Source: Rhodococcus sp. RD6.2 (GTDB taxonomy: Bacteria > Actinomycetota > Actinomycetes > Mycobacteriales > Mycobacteriaceae). Taken from it: DNA of 64,000 nucleotides. Below the pieces are notes generated by a model, which ran no database searches, had not been told where the DNA came from, and saw nothing but the letters and a program-made list of their open reading frames with translations. The stretch spans positions 239,760-303,759 of the forward strand of contig NZ_CVQP01000006.1 in the NCBI RefSeq assembly GCF_001040705.1. The letters run 5' to 3'. Within the stretch, counting starts at the first letter, position 1, and each line of letters starts with the position of its first letter. Positions 34,986-44,042 of this stretch are shown here, piece by piece. The position numbers and the translations under genes were made by a program.

Positions 34986-36188
34986 ATGAGGGAAGCAGTC
35001 ATCGTCTCGACCGCCCGCACGCCGATCGGTAAGGCGTATCGCGGTGCGTTCAACGACACCCAGGGCCAGGAGTTGGCCGGGCATGCGATCAAGCACGCCG
35101 TGGAGCGCGCCGGCCTCGACGGCGGGGAGGTGGAGGACGTCGTGCTCGGCGCGGCGCTGCAGCAGGGCTCGACCGGCGGCAACGTCGCACGCCAGGCCCT
35201 GCTGCGCGGCGGCCTGCCGGACACCGTCTCCGGGATGAGCGTGGACCGGCAGTGTGCGTCCGGTCTGATGGCGATCGCGACCGCCGCGAAGCAGATCGTG
35301 CACGACGGCATGCAGATCACCGTCGGTGGCGGCGTGGAGTCGATCTCGCTGGTGCAGAACGATCACATGAACAACCACCGCGCGGCCGACCCGTGGCTGG
35401 TGGCGAACGTGCCGTCGATCTACATGCCGATGCTGCACACCGCCGAGATCGTCGCCGAACGCTACGGCGTGAGCCGTGAACGGCAGGACGAGATGGCGCT
35501 GCTGTCGCAGCAGCGCACCGCCGCCGCGCAGGAAGCCGGCCGGTTCGACGCGGAGATCGTGCCGCTCACGTCGATCATGAAGGTCGTAGACAAGGCGACG
35601 GGGGAGGTGTCGGAGCAGGAGGTCACGCTCACCGAGGACGAGGGCAACCGCCCGTCCACCACCCTGGAATCGCTTGCAGCGCTGAAGACTGTGTTGCCGG
35701 ATGGCAAGGTCACCGCGCACTCGACGATCACCGCGGGCAACGCATCACAGCTCTCCGACGGCGCGTCGGCGTCCGTGCTGATGGAGGCGGAGGAGGCGTC
35801 GCGCCGCGGGCTGACTCCGCTCGGCACCTACCGCGGCATCGCGGTTGCGGGGTGCGGTCCGGACGAGATGGGTATCGGTCCGGTGTTCGCGATCCCGAAG
35901 CTGCTCAAGGCGCACGGACTGACCGTTGACGACATCGGTCTGTGGGAGCTCAACGAGGCGTTCGCGTCGCAGGCCGTGTACTGCCGAGACGAACTCGGTA
36001 TCGACCCGGAGCGGTACAACGTCGACGGTGGCGGAATCTCCGTCGGTCACCCGTACGGCATGACCGGTGCCCGGCTCGTCGGCCACTCGCTGATCGAGGG
36101 CAAACGTCGAGGCGTTCGGTACGTCGTCGTCACCATGTGCATCGGCGGCGGGATGGGTGCGGCCGGACTGTTCGAGGTCGCGCTGTGA
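34986..36188 (+). CDS. Thiolase (acetyl-CoA acyltransferase)
   Basis: 400 residues. The acylated Cys90 is in [12 protein letters not shown], the second motif is [19 protein letters not shown] with the catalytic His, and [11 protein letters not shown] holds the C-terminal Cys. It cleaves a 3-oxoacyl-CoA with CoA to give acetyl-CoA (or propionyl-CoA) and a shortened acyl-CoA, the closing step of one oxidation round. GGAG lies before the ATG. It overlaps the next SDR by 4 bases. Confidence 0.94.
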   Translation: MREAVIVSTARTPIGKAYRGAFNDTQGQELAGHAIKHAVERAGLDGGEVEDVVLGAALQQGSTGGNVARQALLRGGLPDTVSGMSVDRQCASGLMAIATAAKQIVHDGMQITVGGGVESISLVQNDHMNNHRAADPWLVANVPSIYMPMLHTAEIVAERYGVSRERQDEMALLSQQRTAAAQEAGRFDAEIVPLTSIMKVVDKATGEVSEQEVTLTEDEGNRPSTTLESLAALKTVLPDGKVTAHSTITAGNASQLSDGASASVLMEAEEASRRGLTPLGTYRGIAVAGCGPDEMGIGPVFAIPKLLKAHGLTVDDIGLWELNEAFASQAVYCRDELGIDPERYNVDGGGISVGHPYGMTGARLVGHSLIEGKRRGVRYVVVTMCIGGGMGAAGLFEVAL

Positions 36189-36961
36189 CCGGGCTGTTCG
36201 ACGTCGCGGGCAAGAACGTCGTCGTCACCGGCGGCACCCGTGGCATCGGGTTGATGATCGCGAAGGGGTTCGCGGAAGCCGGTGCGCGGGTGATCATCTC
36301 GTCGCGCAAGCCCGACGCCTGCGCATCCGCCGCGGCGGAACTGTCCGCGTTCGGCGACGTGGTGGCGCACCCGGCGGATCTTTCGACCGAGCAGGGTGTC
36401 GCGGACCTCGCGGCCTTCGTCGCGCGGACGTTCGACCGCGTCGACGTCCTCGTCAACAACGCGGGCGCCACCTGGGGTGCGCCCGTCGACGAGTTCCCGG
36501 CATCGGGTTTCGACAAGATCATGAACGTCAACGTGAAGTCGGTGTTCCTGCTGACCCAGCAACTGCTTCCGCAGCTGCGTGCGGCGGCGAGCATCGACTC
36601 GCCCGCCCGGGTGATCAACGTCGGGTCGATCGACGGCATCGTGGTGTCGGGGAGCGAGAACTTCTCGTACGGCGCGTCGAAGGCGGCCGTGCACATGCTC
36701 ACCCGCAAGCTCGCCGCAACCCTCGCATCCGAGCGCATCACCGTCAATGCCGTTGCACCGGGACCGTTCCCGACGAAGATGATGGCGTTCGTGCTCGACA
36801 ACCCGGACGCCCGCGCCGCGGTCGAGGGCAACGTCCCGCTGGGTCGCGTCGGCAGCCCCGACGACATCGCAGGCACCGCGATCTTCCTGTCGTCGCGTGC
36901 AGGTGCCTATCTCACCGGCACCGTGATCCCGGTCGACGGGGGTATCAGCGGCACCCGCTGA
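36185..36961 (+). CDS. Short-chain dehydrogenase/reductase
   Basis: 258 residues. [19 protein letters not shown] binds NAD(P), [13 protein letters not shown] is the central motif, and [24 protein letters not shown] gives the Ser-Tyr-Lys catalytic residues. It ends [12 protein letters not shown]. The GTG at 36185 is in a GTGA overlap with the thiolase stop. It is the last gene before a strong hairpin and so probably closes the operon that begins at 28767. Confidence 0.88.
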   Translation: MTGLFDVAGKNVVVTGGTRGIGLMIAKGFAEAGARVIISSRKPDACASAAAELSAFGDVVAHPADLSTEQGVADLAAFVARTFDRVDVLVNNAGATWGAPVDEFPASGFDKIMNVNVKSVFLLTQQLLPQLRAAASIDSPARVINVGSIDGIVVSGSENFSYGASKAAVHMLTRKLAATLASERITVNAVAPGPFPTKMMAFVLDNPDARAAVEGNVPLGRVGSPDDIAGTAIFLSSRAGAYLTGTVIPVDGGISGTR

Positions 36962-36992
36962 CGCGTGTGCGAACGTGGTCGTACAGCAGTGG

Positions 36993-37033
36993 GTCGCGGG
37001 AGTGGGTCGGTGAACCGAACCCACTCCCGCGAC
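36993..37033 (+). terminator. Terminator hairpin closing the cassette operon
   Basis: A perfect 15-bp stem (36993-37007 with 37019-37033) and an 11-base loop, 31 bases after the last SDR stop. No T-run follows. Confidence 0.7.
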
Positions 37034-37083
37034 GGCGTCGGCGGGGGATCCACCCGCCGATGCGCAGTGAAAGGCAGGAAGCC

Positions 37084-37887
37084 GTGGCACATTTCGACGA
37101 GATCCTCGACCTCGAGGAGCGGGCGCCGGACACGTTCCGCTCCCGCCCGATTCCGAGCGAGCTTCCCAAGACGTTCGGTGGTCAGGTCGCCGGTCAGGCG
37201 TTGATGGCTGCGGCGCGCACCGTCGACGCGGCGTTTCGGGTGCACTCCGTGCACGCCTACTTCCTGCGTCCCGGCCGGGTCCTCGATCCCACCGACTTCA
37301 CCGTCGACCGGATCCGGGACGGCGGCAGTTTCGGAACCCGCCGGGTCACCGGAACCCAAGGTGGTGAAGCCATTTTCACGATGATGGCCTCCTTCCACCG
37401 CGGCGACGACGGATTCTCCCACCAGGCCGTCATGCCCGACGTGCCCGGACCGGAGGAACTGGCGGGTGGGGATGACCCCGTCGGACTCGCGGAATGGGCG
37501 GGCTGGGACCGCCGCTGGGTTCCCCGGGACGCCGCGGACGGCGATCCGACCCGGCAGCGGCTGTGGATCCGGCACCGGGAACGGCTGTCCGACGCCCCCG
37601 TCGTGCACGCCTGCGCGCTGACCTATCTCACCGACATGGATCTCCTCGACAGCGCGCTGCTCCCGCATCCCCGCCGGAACCTGCAGGGCGCGTCCCTCGA
37701 CCACACGCTCTGGTTCGTCCGCGACTTCCGCGCCGACGAGTGGCTCCTCCACGACCAGGAGTCGCCGTCCTCGGAATCCGGCAGGGCACTGGTCACGGGG
37801 CGGCTGTTCGACACCGAGGGCAGGCTCGTGGCGATCGCGGCGCAGGAGGGTCTGCTTCGGTTCGCTCGAACGGAGTCCGGTCGATGA
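37084..37887 (+). CDS. Acyl-CoA thioesterase II (TesB-like)
   Basis: 267 residues, a double hotdog protein. FGGQVAGQALMAAARTV near residue 33, SVHAYFLRPG, and in the second half ASLDHTLWFVRDF are TesB signatures; the Asp in the last motif is catalytic in the family. It hydrolyses medium or long acyl-CoA. The GTG at 37084 follows AGGA by four bases; an ATG at 37060 would add eight residues. It overlaps the next exporter gene by ATGA. It lies after the cassette terminator, so it may be transcribed separately. Confidence 0.9.
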   Translation: MAHFDEILDLEERAPDTFRSRPIPSELPKTFGGQVAGQALMAAARTVDAAFRVHSVHAYFLRPGRVLDPTDFTVDRIRDGGSFGTRRVTGTQGGEAIFTMMASFHRGDDGFSHQAVMPDVPGPEELAGGDDPVGLAEWAGWDRRWVPRDAADGDPTRQRLWIRHRERLSDAPVVHACALTYLTDMDLLDSALLPHPRRNLQGASLDHTLWFVRDFRADEWLLHDQESPSSESGRALVTGRLFDTEGRLVAIAAQEGLLRFARTESGR

Positions 37888-39311
37888 CGGCAGTTGCACC
37901 CGCGGACACGGGCACGGGCACGTCCAGCGCGGTGTCGAGGCTGATGCTGCCGGTGTTGAGCCTGACCGTGACGACCGTCGCGATGATGCAGACCATGGTC
38001 GTGCCGGTCATCGGCCGGATCGGGGATCAACTCGACGTCGGCACCACCGCCGTCGGCTGGGTGCTGACCGCGAACCTGCTCGCCGCCGCGGTGTCGACAC
38101 CGATCCTCGGCAGACTCGCCGACCTGCGTGGTAAACGCCCGGTACTGATCGGGATTCTCGTCGTCGTGCTGTGCGGCTCGCTGCTCGCCGCGTTCACCCA
38201 CACACTGCCGCTGCTGATCCTGGGCCGGGTGCTGCAGGGCGCGTCGTTCGCGCTGTTCCCGATCGGTATCGCGATTCTGCGCGACGAGTTGCCCGCCGAG
38301 CGACTGGTGGGCGCGATGGGTCTGCTCTCGGGCATGCTCGGCGTCGGCGGTGGAGTCGGCATGGTGGTGACCGGACTGCTGGTGCACGACGACACCGACT
38401 ACCGCCGGGTGTTCTGGTTCACGGCGATCGTCGGTCTCGTCGTCCTGGTCGCGGCGATGGCGTCGATTCCCGCTCGGCCGAGTGTCGCGTCCGGGCCACT
38501 GGACTGGACCGGCGCCGCGCTGCTTGCGGTCGGGTTGGTGCTGCTGCTGTTGGCGCTGTCGGAGGGTGCGCGGTGGGGGTGGGTCTCGCTGCCGACGATC
38601 GGGTGCGCCGTCGGCGGGATCGTCGTGCTCGGAGGGTGGTTCGCGTTCGAGCGTGGCGCCGCGCATCCGCTGGTGCCGCCGCAGATGCTGACCCGTCGAC
38701 CGGTCCTAGTCGCGAACCTCACCGCGCTGCTGGTCGGTGCCGCCTTGTTCGTCGGATTCCTGGCCTGCGCGTACCTCGTGCAGGCGCCGCGCGAGGTCGC
38801 GGGCTACGGATTCGACGCGACGGTCCTGGAGACAGGTGCGGTGTACCTGCTGCCCGGTGCGGTGGTCGGCGTGATCGCGTCGGCGTGCAGCGGACGGTTG
38901 CTGAACCGGTTCCGTCCCCGCGGCGTGCTGATCGGCGCCTGCCTGCTGGGCGTCGCCGGGTTCGTGCTCGCCGCCCTGTCTCATGACGCCGTCGCACCGG
39001 TGATCGTCGCGATGACGGCGGTGCAGGTGTTCATCAGCCTGGCGTATGCGGCGCTGCCCGCGATGATCGTGGTGGAGGTCGACCAGTCCGAGACCGGCAT
39101 CGCGAACAGCGTCAACTCGATCGCCCGCACCATCGGCAGTTCGTTGTCGAGTGCGTTGATATCCACCCTGCTGACGATTCTCACGGTCACGGGGACAGCC
39201 GTTCCGCGGGAGGCTGCCTTCGTCATCGCATTCGCGGTCGGAGCAGGCGTGGCAGGACTTGCCTTGCTGCTCACGGTGCTGGTGAGAGACGCCACTGCCC
39301 CGACGATTTAG
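37884..39311 (+). CDS. DHA2-type MFS exporter
   Basis: 475 residues, about 14 membrane segments. ADLRGKRPVLIG is the loop between segments 2 and 3 and LSGMLGVGGGVGMVVTG is a motif C-like antiporter signature in segment 5. It resembles EmrB/QacA drug-proton antiporters. The ATG at 37884 overlaps the thioesterase stop, and a MarR gene follows after 57 bases. The pair of operator-like sites for the MarR protein lies just after this gene. Confidence 0.88.
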   Translation: MTAVAPADTGTGTSSAVSRLMLPVLSLTVTTVAMMQTMVVPVIGRIGDQLDVGTTAVGWVLTANLLAAAVSTPILGRLADLRGKRPVLIGILVVVLCGSLLAAFTHTLPLLILGRVLQGASFALFPIGIAILRDELPAERLVGAMGLLSGMLGVGGGVGMVVTGLLVHDDTDYRRVFWFTAIVGLVVLVAAMASIPARPSVASGPLDWTGAALLAVGLVLLLLALSEGARWGWVSLPTIGCAVGGIVVLGGWFAFERGAAHPLVPPQMLTRRPVLVANLTALLVGAALFVGFLACAYLVQAPREVAGYGFDATVLETGAVYLLPGAVVGVIASACSGRLLNRFRPRGVLIGACLLGVAGFVLAALSHDAVAPVIVAMTAVQVFISLAYAALPAMIVVEVDQSETGIANSVNSIARTIGSSLSSALISTLLTILTVTGTAVPREAAFVIAFAVGAGVAGLALLLTVLVRDATAPTI

Positions 39312-39325
39312 TTGTTGGCTGCAAC
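39311..39325. promoter_or_regulatory. MarR operator candidate 1
   Basis: GTTG-TTGGCTG-CAAC, with a nested TTGG...CCAA dyad, at the start of the gap before the MarR gene. It could overlap the MarR promoter. Confidence 0.45.
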
Positions 39326-39350
39326 CAAATAGGTGTATGGTTTCCTGCAG

Positions 39351-39360
39351 CAACTAGTTG
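39351..39360. promoter_or_regulatory. MarR operator candidate 2
   Basis: CAACTAGTTG is a perfect 10-base palindrome sharing the GTTG/CAAC half-sites of the site at 39311, nine bases before the MarR ATG. Two such sites would allow autoregulation. Confidence 0.45.
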
Positions 39361-39368
39361 GAGGTGTG

Positions 39369-39827
39369 ATGGTCAGCGCGGAATCGGCGTCGAACCTGAT
39401 CGAGTCGCTGCGCGGGCTGGTTCGTCAGACTCGTGCGAAGGCCGCACGCAGCGCACACATCGGGATGCTGCCGCCGCCACTCGGCGCCCTGCTCACACAC
39501 GTCGCGTGCTCGCAGGGGCACCGCCCGAGCGCGGTAGCGGAGGACCTGCGAGTCACGCAGTCCGCGCTGAGCAGGCAGATCGCACACGCCGAGTCGCTCG
39601 GCTATGTCGTCCGGACGCCCGACCCGCTCGACGGGCGCGCCAGCCTGCTGTCGCTCTCGGAAGCCGGAGCCGAGGCTCTTCGTGTGCATCGCGAAGTCCA
39701 ACTGGAGTGGTTCCTCTCGGTGATGACCGAGTGGACCGACGAGGAAGTGGATGCGTTGACCGCCTCCGTCGGCAGGCTGCGCGATGCCGTCGCCGACGAG
39801 CCGCGGTCCGTGGCGTCCTCGCGCTGA
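39369..39827 (+). CDS. MarR-family transcriptional regulator
   Basis: 152 residues. Winged helix: HRPSAVAEDLRVTQSALSRQIAHAESLGYVVR contains the recognition helix QSALSRQI, followed by the wing TPDPLDGRASLLSLSEAG, the classical DxR wing motif. GGAGG sits four to five bases before the ATG at 39369. It lies between two drug-exporter genes and most likely represses them, and itself, in response to a small toxic ligand. Confidence 0.92.
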   Translation: MVSAESASNLIESLRGLVRQTRAKAARSAHIGMLPPPLGALLTHVACSQGHRPSAVAEDLRVTQSALSRQIAHAESLGYVVRTPDPLDGRASLLSLSEAGAEALRVHREVQLEWFLSVMTEWTDEEVDALTASVGRLRDAVADEPRSVASSR

Positions 39828-39923
39828 ACACCGGCGCGGAACCCCGCGCCCCTCCTTGTGCACGGTCGACTCCCGACGTCGGCCGTGTTCGTACTTCCAC
39901 CGTTCGTTTCGACAGGAGTCACC

Positions 39924-41618
39924 ATGAGTTCGTCCGCTGCCCCGGACAGTCCGCCAGACATGGACGCATCGTCCGGCGTGATGACGCACAAGCAACGCAT
40001 CGAGGCGCTCGTCGGCATTCTCCTCGGCATGTTCGTCGCGTTCCTGTCGTCGACGATCGTCTCGAACGCGCTGCCGACGATCATCACCGAACTGCACGGC
40101 ACCCAGGACCAGTACACCTGGATCGTCACCGCGACCCTGCTCGCGTCCACCGCGACGACCCCGATCTGGGGCAAGTTCGCCGACCTGGCCAGCAAGAAGC
40201 TGCTCGTGCAGCTGTCGCTGGTGCTCTTCACCCTGGGGTCGGTCCTCGCCGGATTCTCGACCAGTGTCCCGTGGCTGATCGGTTTCCGCGTGGTCCAGGG
40301 CCTCGGCCTCGGTGGCCTGCAGGCGCTAGGCATCATCGTGATCGCCGCCATGTTCAGCCCGCGTGAGCGCGGTCGCTACCAGGGGCCGATGGCTGCCGTG
40401 ATGGCTGTCGCGACCGTGGCCGGTCCGCTGCTCGGCGGCTTGATCGTCGACACGAGCTGGCTCGGATGGCGCTGGTGCTTCTTCGTCGGTGCACCCCTCG
40501 CCGTGATCGCGCTCGTCGTCATCGGACGCACCCTGAACCTGCCCGTCGTCAAGCGGGACGACGTGAAGATCGACTACGTGGGTGCGACCCTGATCGCCGC
40601 CGGCGTGAGCGTGCTCCTGATCTGGGTCACCCTGGCAGGCAAGAACTTCGCGTGGGCTTCGGCGACCTCCTACGAGCTCGTCGCCGTGGGTGTGGTGCTG
40701 CTCGGGCTGGCCGTCTACACGGAGACGAAGGCGAAGGACCCGGTTGTCCCGCTGCGCTTGTTCCGGGACCGCACCATGACGCTTGCCACCCTCGCCAGCA
40801 TCGGTGTCGGTGTCGCGATGTTCGGTGGTGCCGTCTTCCTGGGGCAGTACTTCCAGATCGCCCGCGGCTACTCGCCGACAGTTGCCGGACTGCTGACCCT
40901 GCCGATGGTGATCGGGTCGATGCTCTCCGCCACCGTTTCCGGGTCACTCATCACCAAATACGGCAAGTGGAAGCGCTACCTGGTGGCCGGCGGCATCGGC
41001 ATGGCGACGGGCTTCCTGCTGCTCGGCACCACGGACCACGCGACCAATATGGGCCTGATCGCCCTCTACCTGTTCATCCTGGGTGCCGGCATGGGTATGA
41101 CCATGCAGAACCTGGTGTTGCCCGTGCAGAACAACGTCGCCCCGACCGATCTCGGCTCGGCCAGCGCGACGGTCGCCTTCTTCCGGTCGCTCGGCGGTGC
41201 GGCGGGTGTCTCCGTGCTCGGTGCGGTGCTCTCCACTCACGTCACGGACCTGACCACGAAGGGACTCACCGACGCAGGCGTGGACTTGAGCAAGGCGGGC
41301 GGTTCCGGAGCAGGGCTGTCGAACCTCAACGAACTGCCCGAGCAGATCGGCGACATCGTGCGAGGTGCCTACGGTGATGCGACTGCGCGGGTCTTCATGA
41401 TCGCGGGCATCCTCGCGCTGCTGAGCCTCGTCGCGATCGCTTTCCTCAAGGAGGTCGCATTGAAGACGGACAGCGCGATGGAGCAACTCGCCGCGGCAGA
41501 GCGGGCGGCGCAGGCCGCGGCCGACACCCTCTCGATCGGCGGCGCGGACAGCGAGATGATCTCCGAGGTCGACGAGCTGGAAGACAAGGCGGAGCGCGCG
41601 AGTCGCAGCAAGCTCTGA
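39924..41618 (+). CDS. DHA2-type MFS multidrug exporter
   Basis: 564 residues, about 14 membrane segments. FVAFLSSTIVSNALPTI in segment 1, GKFADLASKKLLVQ after segment 2, and GPLLGGLIVDTSWLGWRWCFF (in parts motif C) identify the EmrB/QacA group. A cytosolic C-terminal helix rich in Glu and Ala (about 50 residues) follows. AGGAG lies six bases before the ATG. It follows the MarR gene by 96 bases and ends before a strong terminator. Confidence 0.9.
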   Translation: MSSSAAPDSPPDMDASSGVMTHKQRIEALVGILLGMFVAFLSSTIVSNALPTIITELHGTQDQYTWIVTATLLASTATTPIWGKFADLASKKLLVQLSLVLFTLGSVLAGFSTSVPWLIGFRVVQGLGLGGLQALGIIVIAAMFSPRERGRYQGPMAAVMAVATVAGPLLGGLIVDTSWLGWRWCFFVGAPLAVIALVVIGRTLNLPVVKRDDVKIDYVGATLIAAGVSVLLIWVTLAGKNFAWASATSYELVAVGVVLLGLAVYTETKAKDPVVPLRLFRDRTMTLATLASIGVGVAMFGGAVFLGQYFQIARGYSPTVAGLLTLPMVIGSMLSATVSGSLITKYGKWKRYLVAGGIGMATGFLLLGTTDHATNMGLIALYLFILGAGMGMTMQNLVLPVQNNVAPTDLGSASATVAFFRSLGGAAGVSVLGAVLSTHVTDLTTKGLTDAGVDLSKAGGSGAGLSNLNELPEQIGDIVRGAYGDATARVFMIAGILALLSLVAIAFLKEVALKTDSAMEQLAAAERAAQAAADTLSIGGADSEMISEVDELEDKAERASRSKL

Positions 41619-41633
41619 CGGGCCGATCCGTGT

Positions 41634-41662
41634 GGGGCCCTCCCGGTTTCCGGGAGGGCCCC
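41634..41662 (+). terminator. Strong terminator after the exporter gene
   Basis: A perfect 13-bp G/C stem (41634-41646 with 41650-41662) and a TTT loop, 15 bases after the stop; ATCTTCG follows. Confidence 0.85.
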
Positions 41663-41688
41663 ATCTTCGTACTGGCTACATTGGGTGG

Positions 41689-42288
41689 ATGACCACGACA
41701 CTCGGCCGCACCCGGCGCCGAACCCTCGCCTGGGTCGCCGCGATCACGGCAGTGCTGGCCGTCGCCCTGGCCGGAATCCTCTGGCTGGTGCCGAGTCGCT
41801 ACCTGCCATGGGACACCACGCCGTTTCCCGACGTCGACCGGACCGCGCTGTCCGCCGAACAGGTGGCGGTGGTGGACCTGCTCGAAGCCGAACACGACGC
41901 GCAGCGACCAGGCACCTTCTACTCCGAGGGTGTCGATCAGGCGTGGTGCGCGAACTTCGTCAGCTGGATCATGAGGGAAGCGGGCATGCCGCTGTCGAAC
42001 CCGAACTCGGGGCACTGGCGCATCCCCGGTGTCTACACGCTGCAGGAGTACTACGAGTCGGTGGGACGGTTCGAGGCGGCAGGCACCGGCTACCGGCCGG
42101 TTGTCGGCGACGTCGTGCTCTACGACAACACCAGCTGGGTCGGCCAGCACACGAACGTCGTCGTCGCGGTCGACGGCGACACCGCGACCACCGTCGGCGG
42201 CAACGAAATGGGCCGGATTCGCGTCCACACCGTCGACTGGGCGACGGATTCCGCGGTCGTCGGGTTCGGGCGGCTGTCCGCGGCGTGA
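41689..42288 (+). CDS. Membrane-anchored CHAP-domain protein
   Basis: 199 residues. An N-terminal hydrophobic helix (AWVAAITAVLAVALAGILWLV) anchors or exports the protein. The rest is a CHAP amidase/peptidase domain: catalytic Cys in DQAWCANFVSWIMREAG near residue 87 and His in VGQHTNVVVAV near 150. It probably cleaves peptidoglycan peptides or acts in cell-wall maintenance. TACATT ends six bases before the ATG, with no ribosome-binding site (leaderless-like). Confidence 0.8.
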   Translation: MTTTLGRTRRRTLAWVAAITAVLAVALAGILWLVPSRYLPWDTTPFPDVDRTALSAEQVAVVDLLEAEHDAQRPGTFYSEGVDQAWCANFVSWIMREAGMPLSNPNSGHWRIPGVYTLQEYYESVGRFEAAGTGYRPVVGDVVLYDNTSWVGQHTNVVVAVDGDTATTVGGNEMGRIRVHTVDWATDSAVVGFGRLSAA

Positions 42289-42381
42289 GGCGGGGATGAT
42301 CGGCGCCCTCCGTGGGTAACCAACGTCGAACAGCTCACACCGCCTGCCGCGGCGTCGAGCCCCGACAACCCGGAGGCGGAC

Positions 42382-43194
42382 ATGACCGAGAATTCCGTGC
42401 AGCGCGCGGTCGACAGGGCCACCGGCAGCACCGTGTTCGAACGAGCGGCACGGGGCGGGCACGTGATGAGCGGGTTCGTGCACCTGCTGATCGGGTACAT
42501 CGTCGTCAGGCTCGCGTTCGGTGGCGGCGGCACGGCCGACCAGTCGGGAGCGCTGGGCACGCTCGCCTCGACCACAGGTGGCGCGATCGTCCTGTGGATC
42601 GCCGTCGTCGTCTTCGTCGCGTTGGGACTGTGGCGCCTCGCGGAAACCGTGATCGGTCCGCACGCCACCGAGACCACATCGCAGGAAGAGGTGTCACTGG
42701 TCGACCGGGCCAAGGCATTCGGATTAGCGGTTGTCTACTTCGCGTTCGCGTACTCCGCGTACCAGTTCGCGCGGGGAAGCGGCAAGTCCAGTGGGGAACA
42801 GAACGCGGGCCTGAGCGCCCGGCTGATGGAGTCGGGTGGCGGCAAGGCGGTTCTCGTCGCGGTCGGGCTCTTTGCCGTCGCGATCGGCGGCTACCACGTG
42901 TACAAGGGCGCATCGAAGAACTTCCTCGACGACCTGAAGACGTCGGGTGGGAAGGCCGTCACGCTGCTCGGCGTCATCGGTTACGTCGCGAAAGGACTCG
43001 CGATCGTGGGCGCCGGGATCCTCGTGATCGTCGCGACCCTGCGGTCGGACCCGTCGAAGGCCACCGGCCTCGACGGTGCGGTCAAGACCCTGGGCGAGGC
43101 ACCTTTCGGGCAGATCGCCCTGGTGTTGGCCGGTGCGGGGATCGCGACGTACGGGCTGTACAGCTTCGTCATGGCCCGGTACGCCCGGATGTGA
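42382..43194 (+). CDS. DUF1206 membrane protein
   Basis: 270 residues with six hydrophobic segments in three similar pairs, the pattern of the DUF1206 repeat family. The repeats share GxxxxG-rich segments such as ARGGHVMSGFVHLLIGYIVV, FGLAVVYFAFAYSAYQFARG and IGYVAKGLAIVGAG. No biochemical role is known. It is convergent with the siderophore-interacting gene, 14 bases away. Confidence 0.85.
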   Translation: MTENSVQRAVDRATGSTVFERAARGGHVMSGFVHLLIGYIVVRLAFGGGGTADQSGALGTLASTTGGAIVLWIAVVVFVALGLWRLAETVIGPHATETTSQEEVSLVDRAKAFGLAVVYFAFAYSAYQFARGSGKSSGEQNAGLSARLMESGGGKAVLVAVGLFAVAIGGYHVYKGASKNFLDDLKTSGGKAVTLLGVIGYVAKGLAIVGAGILVIVATLRSDPSKATGLDGAVKTLGEAPFGQIALVLAGAGIATYGLYSFVMARYARM

Positions 43195-43208
43195 CGACGC
43201 GACCCGTC

Positions 43209-44042
43209 CTACAGGCCCGCCGCCGACAGGGCGTCGTCGATCGCGTCGCGGACTTCGTTGATCGTCCGGCCCGCAGCCAGCTCCCGTGCCGTCAGCTCCT
43301 CGATCCGGTCCTCGACCTCGGCGTACCGCGCGAGCCAGCGTTCCTTGTCGGCCTGCCAGTAGCCCATCATGTGGTAGCGATCAGGCGACCAGCCGAGGCC
43401 GCGGCGCAGGTGGGTGCGCATGACACGCATCGCGCCTGCTTCACCACCGGCCCAGACGTACTCGGCGTCGGCGAGGCGCGGTAGCGCGGCAAGGGTGTGG
43501 GGGAGCCGGCTCGGGGACAGGCCGTTGCCGGTACCGGTCAGCCAGGTCACCGTCAGCTCGGCAGCGGTGGCCCACTGCTGCCGGTCGGCGTCGTCGGGGA
43601 TCTCGGCGACGACGTGGACGGTCGTGCGGTGGTCGAGCGACTCGACGATCCGGCCGGCAGCGGGCAGTGCGGTGAGGTCCGCGAGCAGAACGAGGCGACG
43701 TGCGGGCACGGGCGGATTCCACCAACCCTTGGGTGACGACAACAGCACGGGTGTGCCAGGCGCTGCAGACCGCGCCCACTGCGCCGCGACGCCGCCGGCG
43801 TGAACCGCGAAGTCGATGTCGACGACGCGCATGACAGGGTCCCAGGACCGGACGGTGTAGCTGCGGCGGTGGCCACGCTCCGAGGCGTCGGGGAAAGCGA
43901 CGAGAACCCGCTCGTCGGGGTCGCCGCTGGTGTTCCAGTCGGCGAGTGGGGGTCCACCGATGCGGACCCGTCGCAGGCTCGGTGAGAGCGTCGTCACGTC
44001 TTCGACGCGGGCGCGGAATCGAGGGTCGTCGGGGGTCGCCAC
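43209..44042 (-). CDS. Siderophore-interacting protein (FAD ferric reductase)
   Basis: 277 residues of the SIP family. The FAD-binding motif RRSYTVRSWDP is near residue 58, AGTP-like APGTPVLLSSPKG near 90, and the C-terminal YVWAGGEAGAMRVMRTHLRRGLG near 195 binds the NAD(P)H. The end carries an extra helical arm. It reduces ferric siderophores in the cytosol to release iron. A GTG start at 44042 follows TAGGGT by six bases (leaderless-like), inside the palindrome GGCCTA-3-TAGGCC (44044-44058). No IdeR box was found here. Confidence 0.88.
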   Translation of the reverse strand: MATPDDPRFRARVEDVTTLSPSLRRVRIGGPPLADWNTSGDPDERVLVAFPDASERGHRRSYTVRSWDPVMRVVDIDFAVHAGGVAAQWARSAAPGTPVLLSSPKGWWNPPVPARRLVLLADLTALPAAGRIVESLDHRTTVHVVAEIPDDADRQQWATAAELTVTWLTGTGNGLSPSRLPHTLAALPRLADAEYVWAGGEAGAMRVMRTHLRRGLGWSPDRYHMMGYWQADKERWLARYAEVEDRIEELTARELAAGRTINEVRDAIDDALSAAGL

